In this document: positions 10,695-21,304 of the stretch, piece after piece | How positions within the stretch are numbered: the stretch's first letter is position 1 | Layout: every line of letters begins with the position of its first letter | Program-made: the position numbers and the translations under genes | Notes under the pieces: model-generated | What the model was told of the DNA's origin: nothing | What the model saw: the letters and a program-made list of their open reading frames with translations, nothing else | Database searches by the model: none | Source: Aselliscus stoliczkanus | Taxonomy: Eukaryota; Chordata; Mammalia; Chiroptera; Hipposideridae | Direction of reading: 5' to 3' | Assembly (NCBI GenBank): GCA_033961575.1 | Contig: CM066737.1 | Location: 64,686,771-64,750,770 of the forward strand | DNA length: 64,000 nucleotides

Positions 10695-10895
10695 CAGTAA
10701 TACCTCGGTTTGCGAGCATAATTCATTCCGGAAATAAACTACTCATATTGGAAGACATCGCTTGTTTACCAAATTAAAATGTATTATTAGGCTGGTGCAA
10801 AAATAATAGCGGCTTTTGCACCAATCTAATAGAAATGTTTGCTCGTCTTGTGGAACACTAGCAAAACAAGTTACTCACAATCCAAGGTTTTACTG
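10695..10895. mobile_element. Composite MITE (outer element, copy 1)
   Basis: The ends CAGTAATACCTCGGTTTGCGAG and the inverse of CTCACAATCCAAGGTTTTACTG match over about 22 bases. The left flank is TA; the right flank reads CA, so the duplication is imperfect. It is 201 bp with no coding capacity. A second copy lies at 34457-34652 in opposite orientation. A smaller hairpin element (10787-10829) sits inside. It is probably a Tc1/mariner-superfamily MITE (TA target). Confidence 0.8.
10787..10829. mobile_element. MADE1-like palindromic mini-element nested in the MITE
   Basis: TTAGGCTGGTGCAAAA and TTTTGCACCAATCTAA form near-perfect inverted arms around a short core. This closely resembles the termini of Hsmar1/MADE1-type mariners. 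It is only 43 bp, so it is essentially two TIRs back to back. Confidence 0.75.
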
Positions 10896-11294
10896 CATAT
10901 GTTCCCCCCACTTCTGATGATATGTAACATTATAATATTTTCTAACTTTTGCAAATATGAATATAAAGTAGCATAGCACAGCAGTGTTTTAATGTACATT
11001 TCTCTGATTATAATGATTTTGAGCATGCTTTCCTATACTTACTATACATGGAAGTTTCCTTTCTCTAAATTGTCTGTTTTTATCCTTTGCCCATTTTCAT
11101 TGTTTTATTTATCTTGTTGTTTTGTATGCGGTTTAACTGTTTATTTTAAATATTAGTCCCTCATCAGTTATAGACATTGCAAATATCTTCTATCAATAAA
11201 TTGACTGGAGTCTTTCACTACACAAAAATCCTTAAGTTGATATAGTCAACCCATCAAATTTTGTCTTGAAGTTTGTATTTTGAGAGTCTTAAGA

Positions 11295-11475
11295 TTTTTT
11301 TTATATTTAGCTTACAGAGATACTAGGAATTTTAAATTTTTTAAAATATCTATGCATTGTTTCAAAACTTGTCACCAAACTTTGATTCACTATGCATTCA
11401 AACATGTAAATTAACATTATTTTTGAGACTTAGAGGAAAGAGAATACATTAGCAATGTAGCATACATCCTATACT
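11295..11475. other. Unassigned AT-rich sequence
   Basis: No recognisable element in this stretch. Confidence 0.4.
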
Positions 11476-11479
11476 AGGA

Positions 11480-11660
11480 GTTGGAAGTCCAAACTTCTTG
11501 TCCAAACTTTACCACTTATTAGTTGTGATCTTGATCAACTGATAGCCTCATTGAGCTTGATAATGTTTGATTGGTGAAATGGAGATAACATGACCAGGGA
11601 CGCCTTAGGTTGTTATAAGGATTAAATAAGTAATTGTTTTGAAAGTGCTTTTAAAAGTAT
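11480..11660 (+). repeat. MIR SINE relic
   Basis: It has the MIR core pattern: CCACTTATTAGTTGTGATCTTGA, then ATGGAGATAACA and TTATAAGGATTAAATAAG. Strongly diverged. Confidence 0.65.
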
Positions 11661-11947
11661 GTACTGAAATACAAATATAAAACCATGGTGTGGTCAGTTT
11701 GTATCTTAAATTTCACTTAATTACTGAGATTTCCTAAACCAGTGGTTCCCAGAACAATTTCAAGAATATTAATAAATGTTCTTGAGAATGAATTCTACAT
11801 TCAGATAAGTTGGGAATTATAAGTTAAGCCAGTTATTTACAGTGGGACTCCTTAGAAACATCACTATTCTAATGTATGATGAATTAGATCAAAAGTCATG
11901 AAACTGTAATTTTTTTTCCTATAGATATTTCTCTCTTGGATCTTTTT

Positions 11948-11991
11948 TCATGGAATACCTATGAAACATTTCATGGAATACCTATGAAACA
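11948..11991. repeat. 22-bp tandem duplication
   Basis: TCATGGAATACCTATGAAACAT occurs twice in direct tandem, separated by a single T. This is a local slippage or duplication event with no other feature. Confidence 0.95.
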
Positions 11992-12039
11992 TCTTATAAA
12001 ATACAAGTTTGGGGAAAATTGTTTATTGGAAAGAACATT

Positions 12040-12235
12040 GGGCTTTTCATGTTCATATTCAGTAAATAACTACATAGGTGAGACTTTTGGAAAGGTAAAG
12101 GTACTTAACCTCTTTGAGATTCACTTTCTCAACCCTTGAAAACAGGAATAAAAGATTTTCATTGAAGGTTTTTATAAGATAATGTATGTCAAATAAGTGC
12201 CTTGTACATAGTAGAAACTCAGTAAGTGGTGGTGG
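12040..12235 (+). repeat. MIR SINE relic
   Basis: GGTACTTAACCTCTTTGAG, GAAAACAGGAATAAAAG and a CTTGTACATAGTAGAAACTCAGTAAGTG end match the 3' half of MIR. Confidence 0.65.
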
Positions 12236-12471
12236 TAATTTATTTATTTTTGTTATTGTTGATAGTAAGTATTTTTAAGATTATGAGTGTAGACATTGAT
12301 GTCTGATCCATAGTTTGAGTTCATCACATTTCAGCTTTCTTTCTCTATACCTAAGAATGAAGTGGAGGTTGGTTATGCTTCTTTGCACCAAAATACCTAG
12401 TATCCCTGCTAATACTATAACTACAATAAACTCTCAGTGGATACGGCTGCCATATTTCCTGCATCATTATT

Positions 12472-13402
12472 TGCGGGAGTCCAGCTCCCGCGGAGTCCAG
12501 GGCTTCCTTCAGGTGGAGACTGAGTCAGCGAGGGGAAAGAAGGGAGTGGAGACACGGGGGAGTTTCAGAGAAGTGTCACACCTTATTGTTACAGCATGTC
12601 CCCTTTTATAGGGCCTCTTGAAAGAATGGTTACCATGACTACCTAGACTATCTAGTAATTATTCCAAATTCCAGCAGTAAGACTCACAGGGTGTATACTT
12701 GAGCTATTACTAAGAGGCTGTGTTTAGGGTAAAATTATCTAAAGTCTATTACAATGCTTAGTAGCCAAAGGGGGTCTCAAACCTCTCTTCTACTGTTATT
12801 ACAATAGAGGGTAGCATCTGTTTCTCAGTCAAAGCTTCAGTATCTGTTGCTACAACAATGTATCAGGCAAAGAATCCAATTAAGGCTGTTGATTAACATA
12901 CCCCATGGTCAGTAAGTTGCCTCTTATTGGAACTCTCATGGCCTGGAGACTTTAGTCTTCAAGGAGATTCTCACAGCAATGACTCTAGGCAAGTGAGCTC
13001 AAGAGACTGATATTATCATCAGTTTCTCTCAGACAGGCTGTTGGTCTACGTGACCAGAGGTCTGAGCCTGTGTTTCCAAGAGGCTTCAGTCCCCTCTTTC
13101 TCAGTCCTGGGGTCCCCATGGGGCTACAGCCTGGCTTGGGTTGTCTCCTTCTCTTTAGGATATCGTGCCCGTCATTGACTGCATAGCCATCTCTCATTGG
13201 GGTACCACAGGAACTTGACAGAAATGCAGTGAAAGTACTGTCTCCTATAGGATCTGATGTAGAGGAAAGACACATGGGTTCATAGAGGCAGGAGATATTA
13301 TATGACCAACCATAAGGCAGCACCCTAAACATCCAGCGCTGAGCGTGGATCTTTATTTCAATGTGACCTTGTCAAACATTGGGGTGCTGTCGGCTCCCAA
13401 CA
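12472..13402 (-). mobile_element. Solo LTR, ERV2/ERVK-like (931 bp)
   Basis: In minus orientation it starts TGTTGGGAGCCGACAGC and ends GGAGCTGGACTCCCGCA (5' TG, 3' CA). Six-base flanks ATTATT/ATTAAT (12466-12471 and 13403-13408, one change) fit an ERVK-type target duplication. A TATAAAAG box lies at 12603-12610 on the minus strand, followed by a degenerate poly(A) signal (AATAAG). The U3 is therefore about 800 bp, long for an LTR. No internal retroviral region adjoins, so it is a solo LTR. The class assignment rests on the ends and the 6-bp duplication. Confidence 0.82.
12985..13332 (-). other. 115-codon open frame inside the LTR U3
   Basis: This is an uninterrupted ATG-initiated minus-strand frame lying wholly in U3 of the solo LTR. 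I see no signal peptide, transmembrane segment or known domain; it is Arg/Pro/Gly-rich in the middle. Some betaretroviruses carry a U3 gene, but I see no similarity here and the frame could be chance. It is listed as a candidate frame, not a gene. Confidence 0.25.
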
Positions 13403-13408
13403 ATTAAT

Positions 13409-14105
13409 TTCAGCCACCACTGAGATGAAAATGTGTGATTTAGAGTTCTTTTTCAAAATCTTTTCCATGGCAGTATTGCAGAAAAGTCCATAACTTGGCA
13501 AATTCCTTGATCCATGATCCTGTGTTAGAGTAAAGTTTTTATTGTAATATGTGATAATGATGAAGGCTTAGCTGCCCTGCTCTTCAATTATTATTAGCAA
13601 CTTCGTTTCTGTGCCCTCTTCTTTATTTATTCATCACTTTCCATATACTATTTACTTCAGTTGCCTCTTTTAGATTCTGAATTCACATCCCACCCCCAAA
13701 AACATTCATTGAATTTTGTTCAATGACAATTTGAATGGCTTTTTTTTCTTAGTATTATTCTGAATTTTCCTAAATCTGTGAAGCTACTATTAGCAGTGCC
13801 CAAACTTGTAGTTATGCAAAATCAGTTCTGAAGAATTAAATAATTTTCAATTTGTCAAACAGTGAAAGACACATCCTTTCGTAGTATCCTTACTGAGATA
13901 TCTTAAGCCATATAGATTTAGAAGAGAACCAAAGTTCCTCTGAATCTGACCTTTGTGGAATTCCAGCAGGGAAAGTAAGCTTTGATAGCCACATCTTCTA
14001 TCCTGCCACCTCTCAAATGCTCGGATTGCCTGTAGCCATTTCGGTTTATCTGTGATGATGAGACAAGCCACTAACAGTCTTTGTCATTTCAATTATTCAC
14101 ACGTT
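13409..14105. other. Unassigned single-copy-looking sequence
   Basis: No repeat or gene recognised. A 74-codon minus frame at 13847-14071 has no supporting features. Confidence 0.4.
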
Positions 14106-14107
14106 TG

Positions 14108-14109
<2 letters not shown>

Positions 14110-14163
<54 letters not shown>
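14110..14163. repeat. (TC)n microsatellite
   Basis: About 25 uninterrupted TC units ending in TCCCTC. The poly-SL frames across it are artefacts. Confidence 0.98.
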
Positions 14164-14164
<1 letters not shown>

Positions 14165-14166
<2 letters not shown>

Positions 14167-15770
14167 TATTCTTGTGTGTGTGTTTTGTCTCTGTGAGGGA
14201 AAACTACTCTCAGCAGCCAGCTGCCAGAGGCCACTCAGCTGTAAGAAAGCACAGCTTCAGAGCTGTCAAACAAAATGAAAATGAAGCAAGTCACAAAGGA
14301 GCCAGTTGGCTATGATTAGGCCTGGGGATCCCACTCTAGCTATGCCAGATTGTTACAGTTCATCAGGAAAGCCTGAGGTGGGAAGACATTTTGCCTCCAC
14401 TTTTGCAATCACTCTCACAGGAACACCATCTATCAAAAGGATGTTTCCTGAAGCTTGCTGTGTAAGAGCTGATTACCAAAGAGCAGTCAAGGCCACCTCA
14501 GTCTGCCTGTCTCTTTGACACTTGTGTAAAGATGCGGTTACTATGGAGATAAGAAGATAGAATTTGCAGGGGATGCTATGAATGTACCTATTCAGAGTAT
14601 TATTTTTACACATATGACCTTCCCATTAAATCCAAAACAATATCCTCTCAAGTTCTAGACAGACAGTGAGAAAACTGACTCATAACTTTGCTCCAAAGAG
14701 TATCTCTTCAATGATGGTCAAGGGGATGGGTGCAATAAAAACCATTGACTATTCTTTGCATCTTATGTCAGTGAAAGTACAATGGACAGTGCTGTAAAAA
14801 CTACTGGTCTCTTAGGTGGACAACATATCAAAAATAAAACCTGTACTTTTCAGGGAGTAGGATTTCCTATAAGGGTAACTATCCTATTGAACTTGCTTTG
14901 TTCTATTTTAATTTTTGTTCAAGTCAGGTAATGAAAAAACAACTCCTGAGCCCAGCTTTAAACATGCTGGGCCAGCTTCTCCCAAGGCCTGAGCTATTCC
15001 TGGGTAAGTGGTACATTAAGCACTTACTTTTTCAGGCTTTTAACTTCTGCTGACAGGGTTGCTTAATAAGTCATACCCTGGGAACCTGAAAATGGGAATA
15101 ACTCCCTGATGTACTGCCGAACAGTACCTTTTTAGGCCCCAGGAGAATATACCTTTTTATTTATCTCTATATGAGTGGCAAATTAAAACAAAGAGTTCGT
15201 TTGAATTTATTTCAGTCCCAAATGCCAACTCCTGAGATGTGCAGAGATTATATTCACATTCAGACAATCTACTGCACAACCAACAGTTCCCCTCTTATTA
15301 TTTGTGATCCTTCACTGGCTTTTCCTGCTGTGGGCTCAGCATCTTCATCCATACATTGTGACCCTTTGCCTTTGTAGTTCCTGTTGTTCAGTAAGGGAAA
15401 TGAAGTTGCTAGCACTTCACTGTAGGAATTTCTGTTCCATGTGGAGAACTGCCTTTGCTTTAAGATCCTTCTAATATTTTACTTCAGTGGGAGGGAGAAA
15501 GAGCCAGTGATCATTTTTATGACAGTATAAATTTGCAAACAGCTTATTGGAAGCTAAAAGAAGAGTAGAGCTATTAAAGGGATGATAGGTTTGAACAGAA
15601 AACTTTGAAGTTAATATTTTGGATTGGATAAATAAAGTTTGTTTAATTAGAGGTTGAAATGGAGTTTTGCAATTCTTAAGGAAGAAAAGTTCCTATTAAA
15701 AATAGATTTTGCTAGCAGAATTGATAAAACATTGAGGTTGACTAGTGGTGTATATTGGTTTTTTGAATTT
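14165..15770. other. Unassigned, largely repeat-free stretch
   Basis: I see no interspersed repeat, long frame or splice-bounded conserved exon. Short plus frames (14306-14518, 15171-15377) lack any domain. It is a possible place for regulatory DNA, without direct evidence. Confidence 0.4.
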
Positions 15771-15774
15771 TAGT

Positions 15775-15925
15775 GAATGGAAAGAGTGCGATTAGATTGG
15801 GATCTGAGTTTTGACCTAGTTGTGTTGATAATTAGCTATATGGTCTTTTATCAATCACATCTTCTTTTCTGGTCCTCAGTCCTTATCCATAAAATAAGGG
15901 ATTTGTGGATGATTTCATAGGTCAA
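15775..15925 (+). repeat. MIR SINE relic
   Basis: GATCTGAGTTTTGACCTAG, ATTAGCTATATGGTC and CCATAAAATAAGGGATTTG follow the MIR consensus order. Confidence 0.6.
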
Positions 15926-16009
15926 TTTCTGCCTTACCAGATGACAATTTTGTAATTTCTGAATTTTCTACTGTGTTAGTCGTTATCACTGATCACCAAG
16001 TATTCCTGG

Positions 16010-16165
16010 TACTCTCTCTTCTGAGCTTTTCCTGGCACCCTTGTGGTTGAGTGGAACAGTGTGACTAACTCCTGTAAATTAGAACTTCTGTAAAATTTTC
16101 TGTAAGCTGAAGTGATATGTGTCACTTCTGAGCCATAACATCATTTACCATTGTGAAATCCTCCA
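16010..16165 (+). repeat. MLT1-like (MaLR) LTR relic
   Basis: The order CTTGTGGTTGAGTGGAACAG, GTGTGACTAACTC, GCTGAAGTGATATGTG, TCACTTCTGAGCC resembles MLT1 LTRs. Diverged, and assigned from memory. Confidence 0.4.
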
Positions 16166-16379
16166 TAAACATTGTAGGTTTGTCTTTAGCATAGCTACCA
16201 GAAAATTCAAGATGAAGGCTATTTTGTCAGTTTGAATCTCTGAAGTATTACCATGGATAACACGTGACTGTTACCTAACAGACATGTAATATGAGTCAAC
16301 AATAAACATTTATGATGTTAAAACAATGAATTTTGGGACTTGTTTGGTATTGCAGCATAATCTAGTCTATCTTTATTGA

Positions 16380-16500
16380 TATGTCTGCTTCCCGTGTTAG
16401 ATTGTAAATCTCTTCAGGGGAAGATGATATTGTCTACAACCCTTGCAGATTTTCACCCTGCTACCGAAGGTGTTAAACAAGTACTATCTTATTTGTTGAC
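16380..16500 (+). repeat. L2 3'-end relic
   Basis: GTTAGATTGTAAATCTCTTCAGGGG ... TTGTCTACAACCCTTGC ... GTACTATCTTATTTGTTGA follows the L2 3' end (GAATGTAAGCTCC...GGCAGGG...ATTTGTTGA). Confidence 0.55.
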
Positions 16501-16794
16501 TTTTCAGCAGAATTTTTTGACACAGTAACTGGGGTGTAATAGAGAAAGGAGATAAGAATGATTTTTAAACTGTCTTAGGTCTAATGAGTGGTTCTGTAAG
16601 ACATATTCCTCACTTAAACAAAAATAAAATATTAATACATTTGAAAATTGTATGGTACATTATTTTCTTTCTAGTTATACTAACCACAAAGCAGATACAA
16701 TTCATAGTTGATGCTCTTTAGTAATGTATACATTTTAGTCAAAATCAGTCAACTATTTTACAAGTTAATAGGCAACATACAGATTTAATTATGT

Positions 16795-16870
16795 GAAGTT
16801 CACCTGCTATGTGCTAGCCTGTGCTAAGATGTTATGGATACATTAGCAAGTAAGGAATACATAGTGCTGT
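16795..16870 (-). repeat. L2 3'-end relic
   Basis: CACCTGCTATGTGCTAGCCTG and GATGTTATGGATACATTAGC match the reverse of the L2 terminus. Confidence 0.45.
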
Positions 16871-16915
16871 TTTTAGAGTTCAAAATCAAGCAGGTTAAAA
16901 AGTAGGTAAAAACTA

Positions 16916-17020
16916 AGGCCGGCCGAGTGGCGCGATGGTTAAGCGCTGGCTTGGGAAGCCAGTGGCCCCGGTTCAGGTCCCAAATATGTGGGCCTGTAAC
17001 ACTGCCCTCAAAAAAAAAAA
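16916..17020 (+). mobile_element. SINE family A, short form
   Basis: The head GGCCGGCCGAGTGGCGCGAT, the paired GCTGGCTTGGGAAGCCAG arm and the B-box-like GGTTCAGGTCCC are followed by CTGCCCTC and poly(A). The flanking duplication AAGTAGGTAAAAACTA is perfect over 16 bp. Confidence 0.97.
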
Positions 17021-17194
17021 AAGTAGGTAAAAACTATGTGGAAAGTAGTTAGGTATCTTGAATTTATTCAATAAGAAGCAATGCCAAAGATTAGTTTTAC
17101 AAATTGTATGCTAGGCAACTAGCTTAATTCCGCCTCCCTTCCCCCGCCCCCCATGGGAGGTCCGTTTACTGCATTGCTTCATAAACCATTTCTT

Positions 17195-17400
17195 TATTTT
17201 AAATGTAAGATTTATTGTGATGTTTAAAATAGCAAAAAGCAAATCTAAATGTCCAACAATAGAGAACAAGTTGAATTAAAGCCACTGAATATATGCAAAG
17301 GTATGTTTATTGACATAGAAAAATGCTTATATATTGTTAATTGAAAAAGGAGGTGACAAAGTTATGCCCAATATTATACTAATTCTGTAAAAAAAAAAAA
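17195..17400 (+). repeat. Old L1 3'-region fragment
   Basis: AAATCTAAATGTCCAACAATAG and GCCACTGAATATATGCAAAG, then a CTGTAAAAAAAAAAAA tail, match the sense strand near the end of ancient L1s. Confidence 0.55.
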
Positions 17401-17724
17401 GTCTGGAACAATCTCAAATATCTGTCGTTATTTCTGTGTGAGGAGTTTATGGTTCAGTCATGCATTCCCATTTTATGTATACTTATGTAATTAGATATTT
17501 AATCATTTAAATAATCCACCTGTGTGTTATTTGCATAATAATAACAATCCACCTATCCATCAGATCTGATGTCTGATAATCTCCTCCTTTCATCCCAGCA
17601 CCCCTTCCCCCCCTCCCCCACAGCTTTTATTTTCTTGAAAGGCGGTATGGAGAGACCTCACCCTGACTGTAGGCACTTCCACAAAAGCTCTTGAAGATAA
17701 TGTCCATCCTGTTTAGTTTATTGG

Positions 17725-17890
17725 TTTGACAAATATTTAAAGTGTGCCTTCTGTTCACTACCCAGGCCCTGATTTAGGCATTGGAATAAAAGCTACTTCA
17801 GCTTCCTTAAGACCACAAGCTTCTTTGCTTGAGTGCCTGTACTGCCACTTAATAGCTGTGTGAATTGGACAGGTCACAGCCTGTTATTTT
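17725..17890. repeat. L2/MIR relics
   Basis: An L2-like patch (ACAAATATTTAAAGTGTGCC) is followed by a MIR core (CTGCCACTTAATAGCTGTGTGAATTGG). Confidence 0.5.
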
Positions 17891-18034
17891 TCTAATGTCA
17901 TTTTGACATAGCTTTATTTTTTTCTCCCTTGATTCAATAACTGATTATTTTTCTTTAAAGTCTCACATCACCATTGTGCTCATCAAGAATTTTCAAGTGC
18001 TGCATCTGAGGGGAAGACTATAACCCTGATAAAG

Positions 18035-18135
18035 CATGTCATCTTGAAGAAGTTACTTAAACTATGTTGATTACAGTTATCTAAATTCTAAATAAGAGTA
18101 TTGGATTATATAATCTTTAAGGCTCTTCCAATCTA
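18035..18135 (+). repeat. MIR 3'-half relic
   Basis: GAAGTTACTTAAACTATG followed by TATATAATCTTTAAGGCTCTTCC fits the 3' half of MIR. Confidence 0.4.
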
Positions 18136-18139
18136 AATT

Positions 18140-19470
18140 TTATGATTACAAGGTTTTGCTTGTCTTTTCAGAGAAAGGAGAGAAATTAAAGCCCTGGACT
18201 AGTTGAGAATGATAAAATGAATTACTTGTCAACAACCCCTTGAGGGGGTTTTTGATAATTGTATCTGATAAGAGTCAGTGCTTGTGGATAATCCACTGCA
18301 GATTTGCAAATCTCAAACTGGCTAACATCCTGCTGCATCACAGTATTCTGAGTCAGTTGCCACCAATACCTATTCAGTAAATGCCCGTAAGGTAATACTT
18401 TACTAAATATAACCAGGAAGGGCATCTTATAAATATTAAAAAAAAAATTAAAAGCAGTCTAAATGATTTGGGATAATTGCAGTATGGTTCTCTTTGTTTT
18501 TATGATGTTTTAACAATTTACAGTTTCATTCTTTATTATTTCTTGTAATTTTTCACTTCTAAGAAAATTGGTGTTTGAAGAGGCAAGTGTACTTTTGTTT
18601 CTGTACCTATCTGACTATCTCTTTCAAATCTGATCAAAATCTCAACACAATCACTTTATGTTTTACTGCATGAAATTGGTTGATTTTGGAGGCCTGCAAT
18701 GCCACCTTGTGGGTAAATGATAGCAGCAATGGACTGTGGGAGAGTACTTGCATATATCTGGAAAATAAGCTGAAATTTAAATCATTCTAACTTGTCAAGT
18801 TTTAAATCAAGATTTTGTTTCTTAGAACAAAAATAAGATCAGAATAAATGTCACAGTGTCCTGCTTTGTCTTCTTAAAATAATAGTTGAATAACAGACCA
18901 TTTTGTTGTTGATGATAGCTTATGCTGGGTATTAATTCAAAATGCACAGCCCATGAAAATTACCACATCAAAAGTTTCTGCTTTAATAGTATGCAAGTAG
19001 TGCCATTTAGAATAGCTGAGCATCAATAATAGATTTGTGACTGCTGGTTTCTCTTATCCCTATGGGAGGTATCAGTAATTTCTACATACAAGAACTAAAA
19101 ATTTCTTGCTTTGAGGATAGTTAAGTAATATACACATAATTATTTGGAAGAGGCTTTAGAATCAAACTCCAAGTCTTTACAGAGGCATGATTTATTTCCT
19201 ATCCTGAATAATCCTCAAACTGAAAATATCTAAAAATGCTGAATTAAAAAAATAATAATAAAAATTAAATGTATCAGTGAAAGTAAGGTATATTCAGAGA
19301 TTAAACAGTATATAGTAAAAATAGAAATCCAAAGAGGATATCTGGGCACTAACGGTACCTATCATCTTAAAGATATTTGCTAACCCTAGGAACTATTATT
19401 TTCGTGATTCTAAAGGGTGAGGGATAAGAGTGGGAGGCTGGAGAAAAACAAAAGATATGTCATAGTTATG
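18140..19470. other. Unassigned AT-rich sequence
   Basis: No recognisable element, long frame or RNA gene. Composition is ordinary for an intergenic or intronic region. Confidence 0.4.
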
Positions 19471-19476
19471 GATTTT

Positions 19477-20029
19477 TGTCACGACCTGCACAACAGAGCA
19501 GTGGGAGAGCAAGAAGGGATGGTGAAAGGTTAAGAAAGAGAGACACAAATGAGAGCAAAAATGCATGTGGGGCCAGGGAACTCAAGTCTCATGGACTGAG
19601 CCTCGAATCAGGCCTGAGTGCTACTTTTATTGTCTCACACACAAGAAAGGAACAATGTATCTTCCACAGTCTGTGAGTCTCATACCTGAGAATTTAGCTC
19701 AGGGCCAAATTACCCAAGCCCTTGCAAACTGCGGGTAACCGACAGTTCCAGGATGTGTCAGCAAATGCTAGGCCTTTGCATACCACACATAGACCCCAGG
19801 AGTCCCTAACACTAATCTCACTAGTAGATAATTATCTTTTTCCTAACCACCTGATCTAGGGAGACAGAGTCAGCCTGTATCATTGCCACCGGGTCCCAGC
19901 GTTCCAGGTCGCCCCCAGAGGATGCTTTACAGGAGTTATTCCTCCTGGCCTCATGGGGTTTGAGGCACTTCCTATCTTTTAAGGAGTCAACGTGGGGAAA
20001 CAGACGTGTGGGCAGCTGCTTTGGCCACA
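19477..20029 (-). mobile_element. Solo LTR, ERVK-like (553 bp)
   Basis: In minus orientation it starts TGTGGCCAAAGCAGCTGC and ends TGTGCAGGTCGTGACA. A perfect 6-bp duplication GATTTT flanks it (19471-19476 and 20030-20035). An AATAAA signal (19626-19632) sits about 400 bp from the 5' end, as expected for R. No internal sequence is attached. It is a different family from the LTR at 12472. Confidence 0.88.
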
Positions 20030-20089
20030 GATTTTAATCAAATACCTCAGGCAGAGAGGAACAAATAAAAATATAATTAAAGTTTTAAA

Positions 20090-20215
20090 AGCAGTGTAAT
20101 AAGCAGTATAATAACACTAGGAAAAATGGCTATGGGGTATATGAAGACTGTACTATGTTTGCAAATTTTCTGTAAATCTTGAACTATTCTAAAGGAAAAT
20201 AATATTTACAAAAAG
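20090..20215 (+). repeat. Old L1 3' end fragment
   Basis: GGGGTATATGAAGACTGTACTATG, TTTTCTGTAAATCTTGAACTATTCTAAA and an A-rich end resemble the sense 3' end of old L1s. Confidence 0.5.
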
Positions 20216-20631
20216 TAGCGAATGGATTAAAGCATAATAGAGACAGGTGATATGAGAATCAGTTAGTTGGAAGACTGATCAAAAGAAAACACCTAGAAAA
20301 GAATACGGAGAAATTAAAAGGTGAAAAATTATGAGCAATATTTTAACACACTTGGGTGATAGTGTGAAAAGCTCTAAAATGAATATATTTAAAAATTTGA
20401 AAGGGAAGGGTAGTAATAATGGGGAAGAACTTTTATTTGCATAAACATTTTTACTAAACTTATGAAAGGTAGCAGTACACTGGTTTAGGAAACCAAATAA
20501 ATCCCAAGCAGGTTAATTAAAAATATATCTGTATTTATATCCAAGATAAGAAAAATTCAGGTAACCAAATATAAAATTTTAAAAACAACCCAAGATAAGA
20601 GATAGATTACTTTGAAAAGGAAGAAAAAATA

Positions 20632-20797
20632 GAGCCGGCTGAGTGGCTCAGTTGGTTAAGAGCTCACTCAAGAGTGCGAGCTGAGCTCTGAGCAACAGCT
20701 GTTTGATGCCCAGCCCGAGCTGAGCTGCCGCTGAGCTGCCAACAGGTGGCAGCATGGCTCAGCTAAAAAAAAAACCAAAAAAACAAAAATCAAAAAA
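20632..20797 (+). mobile_element. SINE family B, short form
   Basis: The head GCCGGCTGAGTGGCTCAGTT is followed by the GAGCTGCCAACAGGTGGCAG hairpin and an A-rich tail. A 17-bp duplication AAAAGGAAGAAAAAATA flanks it (20615-20631 and 20798-20814). Confidence 0.93.
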
Positions 20798-20814
20798 AAA
20801 AGGAAGAAAAAATA

Positions 20815-21300
20815 ATCTGAAACATGTACACTTTTTCAGTGGAGAACCATACGAGAGTGAAATAATGTCTTCAGTGTACTAAAGAAAAATAAAATACAAT
20901 TCATAAAACTGAATATATACCAATAATATCCTTTAATAATTAGGGGGAAGTACATTTTAAGGAAAACTAAAACAGATTCTTATTAAAGGTGATCTCAAAG
21001 TATGTTCTTTGGGAAAAAGGAAGGTGTTCTCAGGTAGAAATTCTATAATGCAAGGGGAATAAAAAAACAAAGTGGTTAATATATTGGTAATTTTTTTAAA
21101 TTAAAATTAAAAAAAAATGTTTTTATAAAGCAATAACAGTAACCTCTCATGAAGTAAACAATCAAAGTAAAAACTAAGTAGATATAAAATGTAAAACAAC
21201 AATAGTATATATGCAAGAAATGGGTTATCACCAAAAAGAGTTCAGTGGTCCTTGTATTTTTCAGGAGAAAGGTAAAAATATTGATTAGCCTTAAAGTTCA
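20815..21300. other. Unassigned AT-rich sequence
   Basis: No confident element; possibly decayed L1. Confidence 0.3.
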
Positions 21301-21304
21301 GTAA

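Larger units (their letters stand above)
10445..11290 (-). mobile_element. Old antisense L1 3' part, hosting a MITE
   Basis: It shows L1 ORF2-end/3' text in minus orientation (GATGCCGCAATAAATAGC..., TCTGATTATAATGATTTTGAGCATG, CCTTTGCCCATTTTC). The composite MITE at 10695-10895 interrupts it and the L1 resumes on the other side. Confidence 0.65.
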
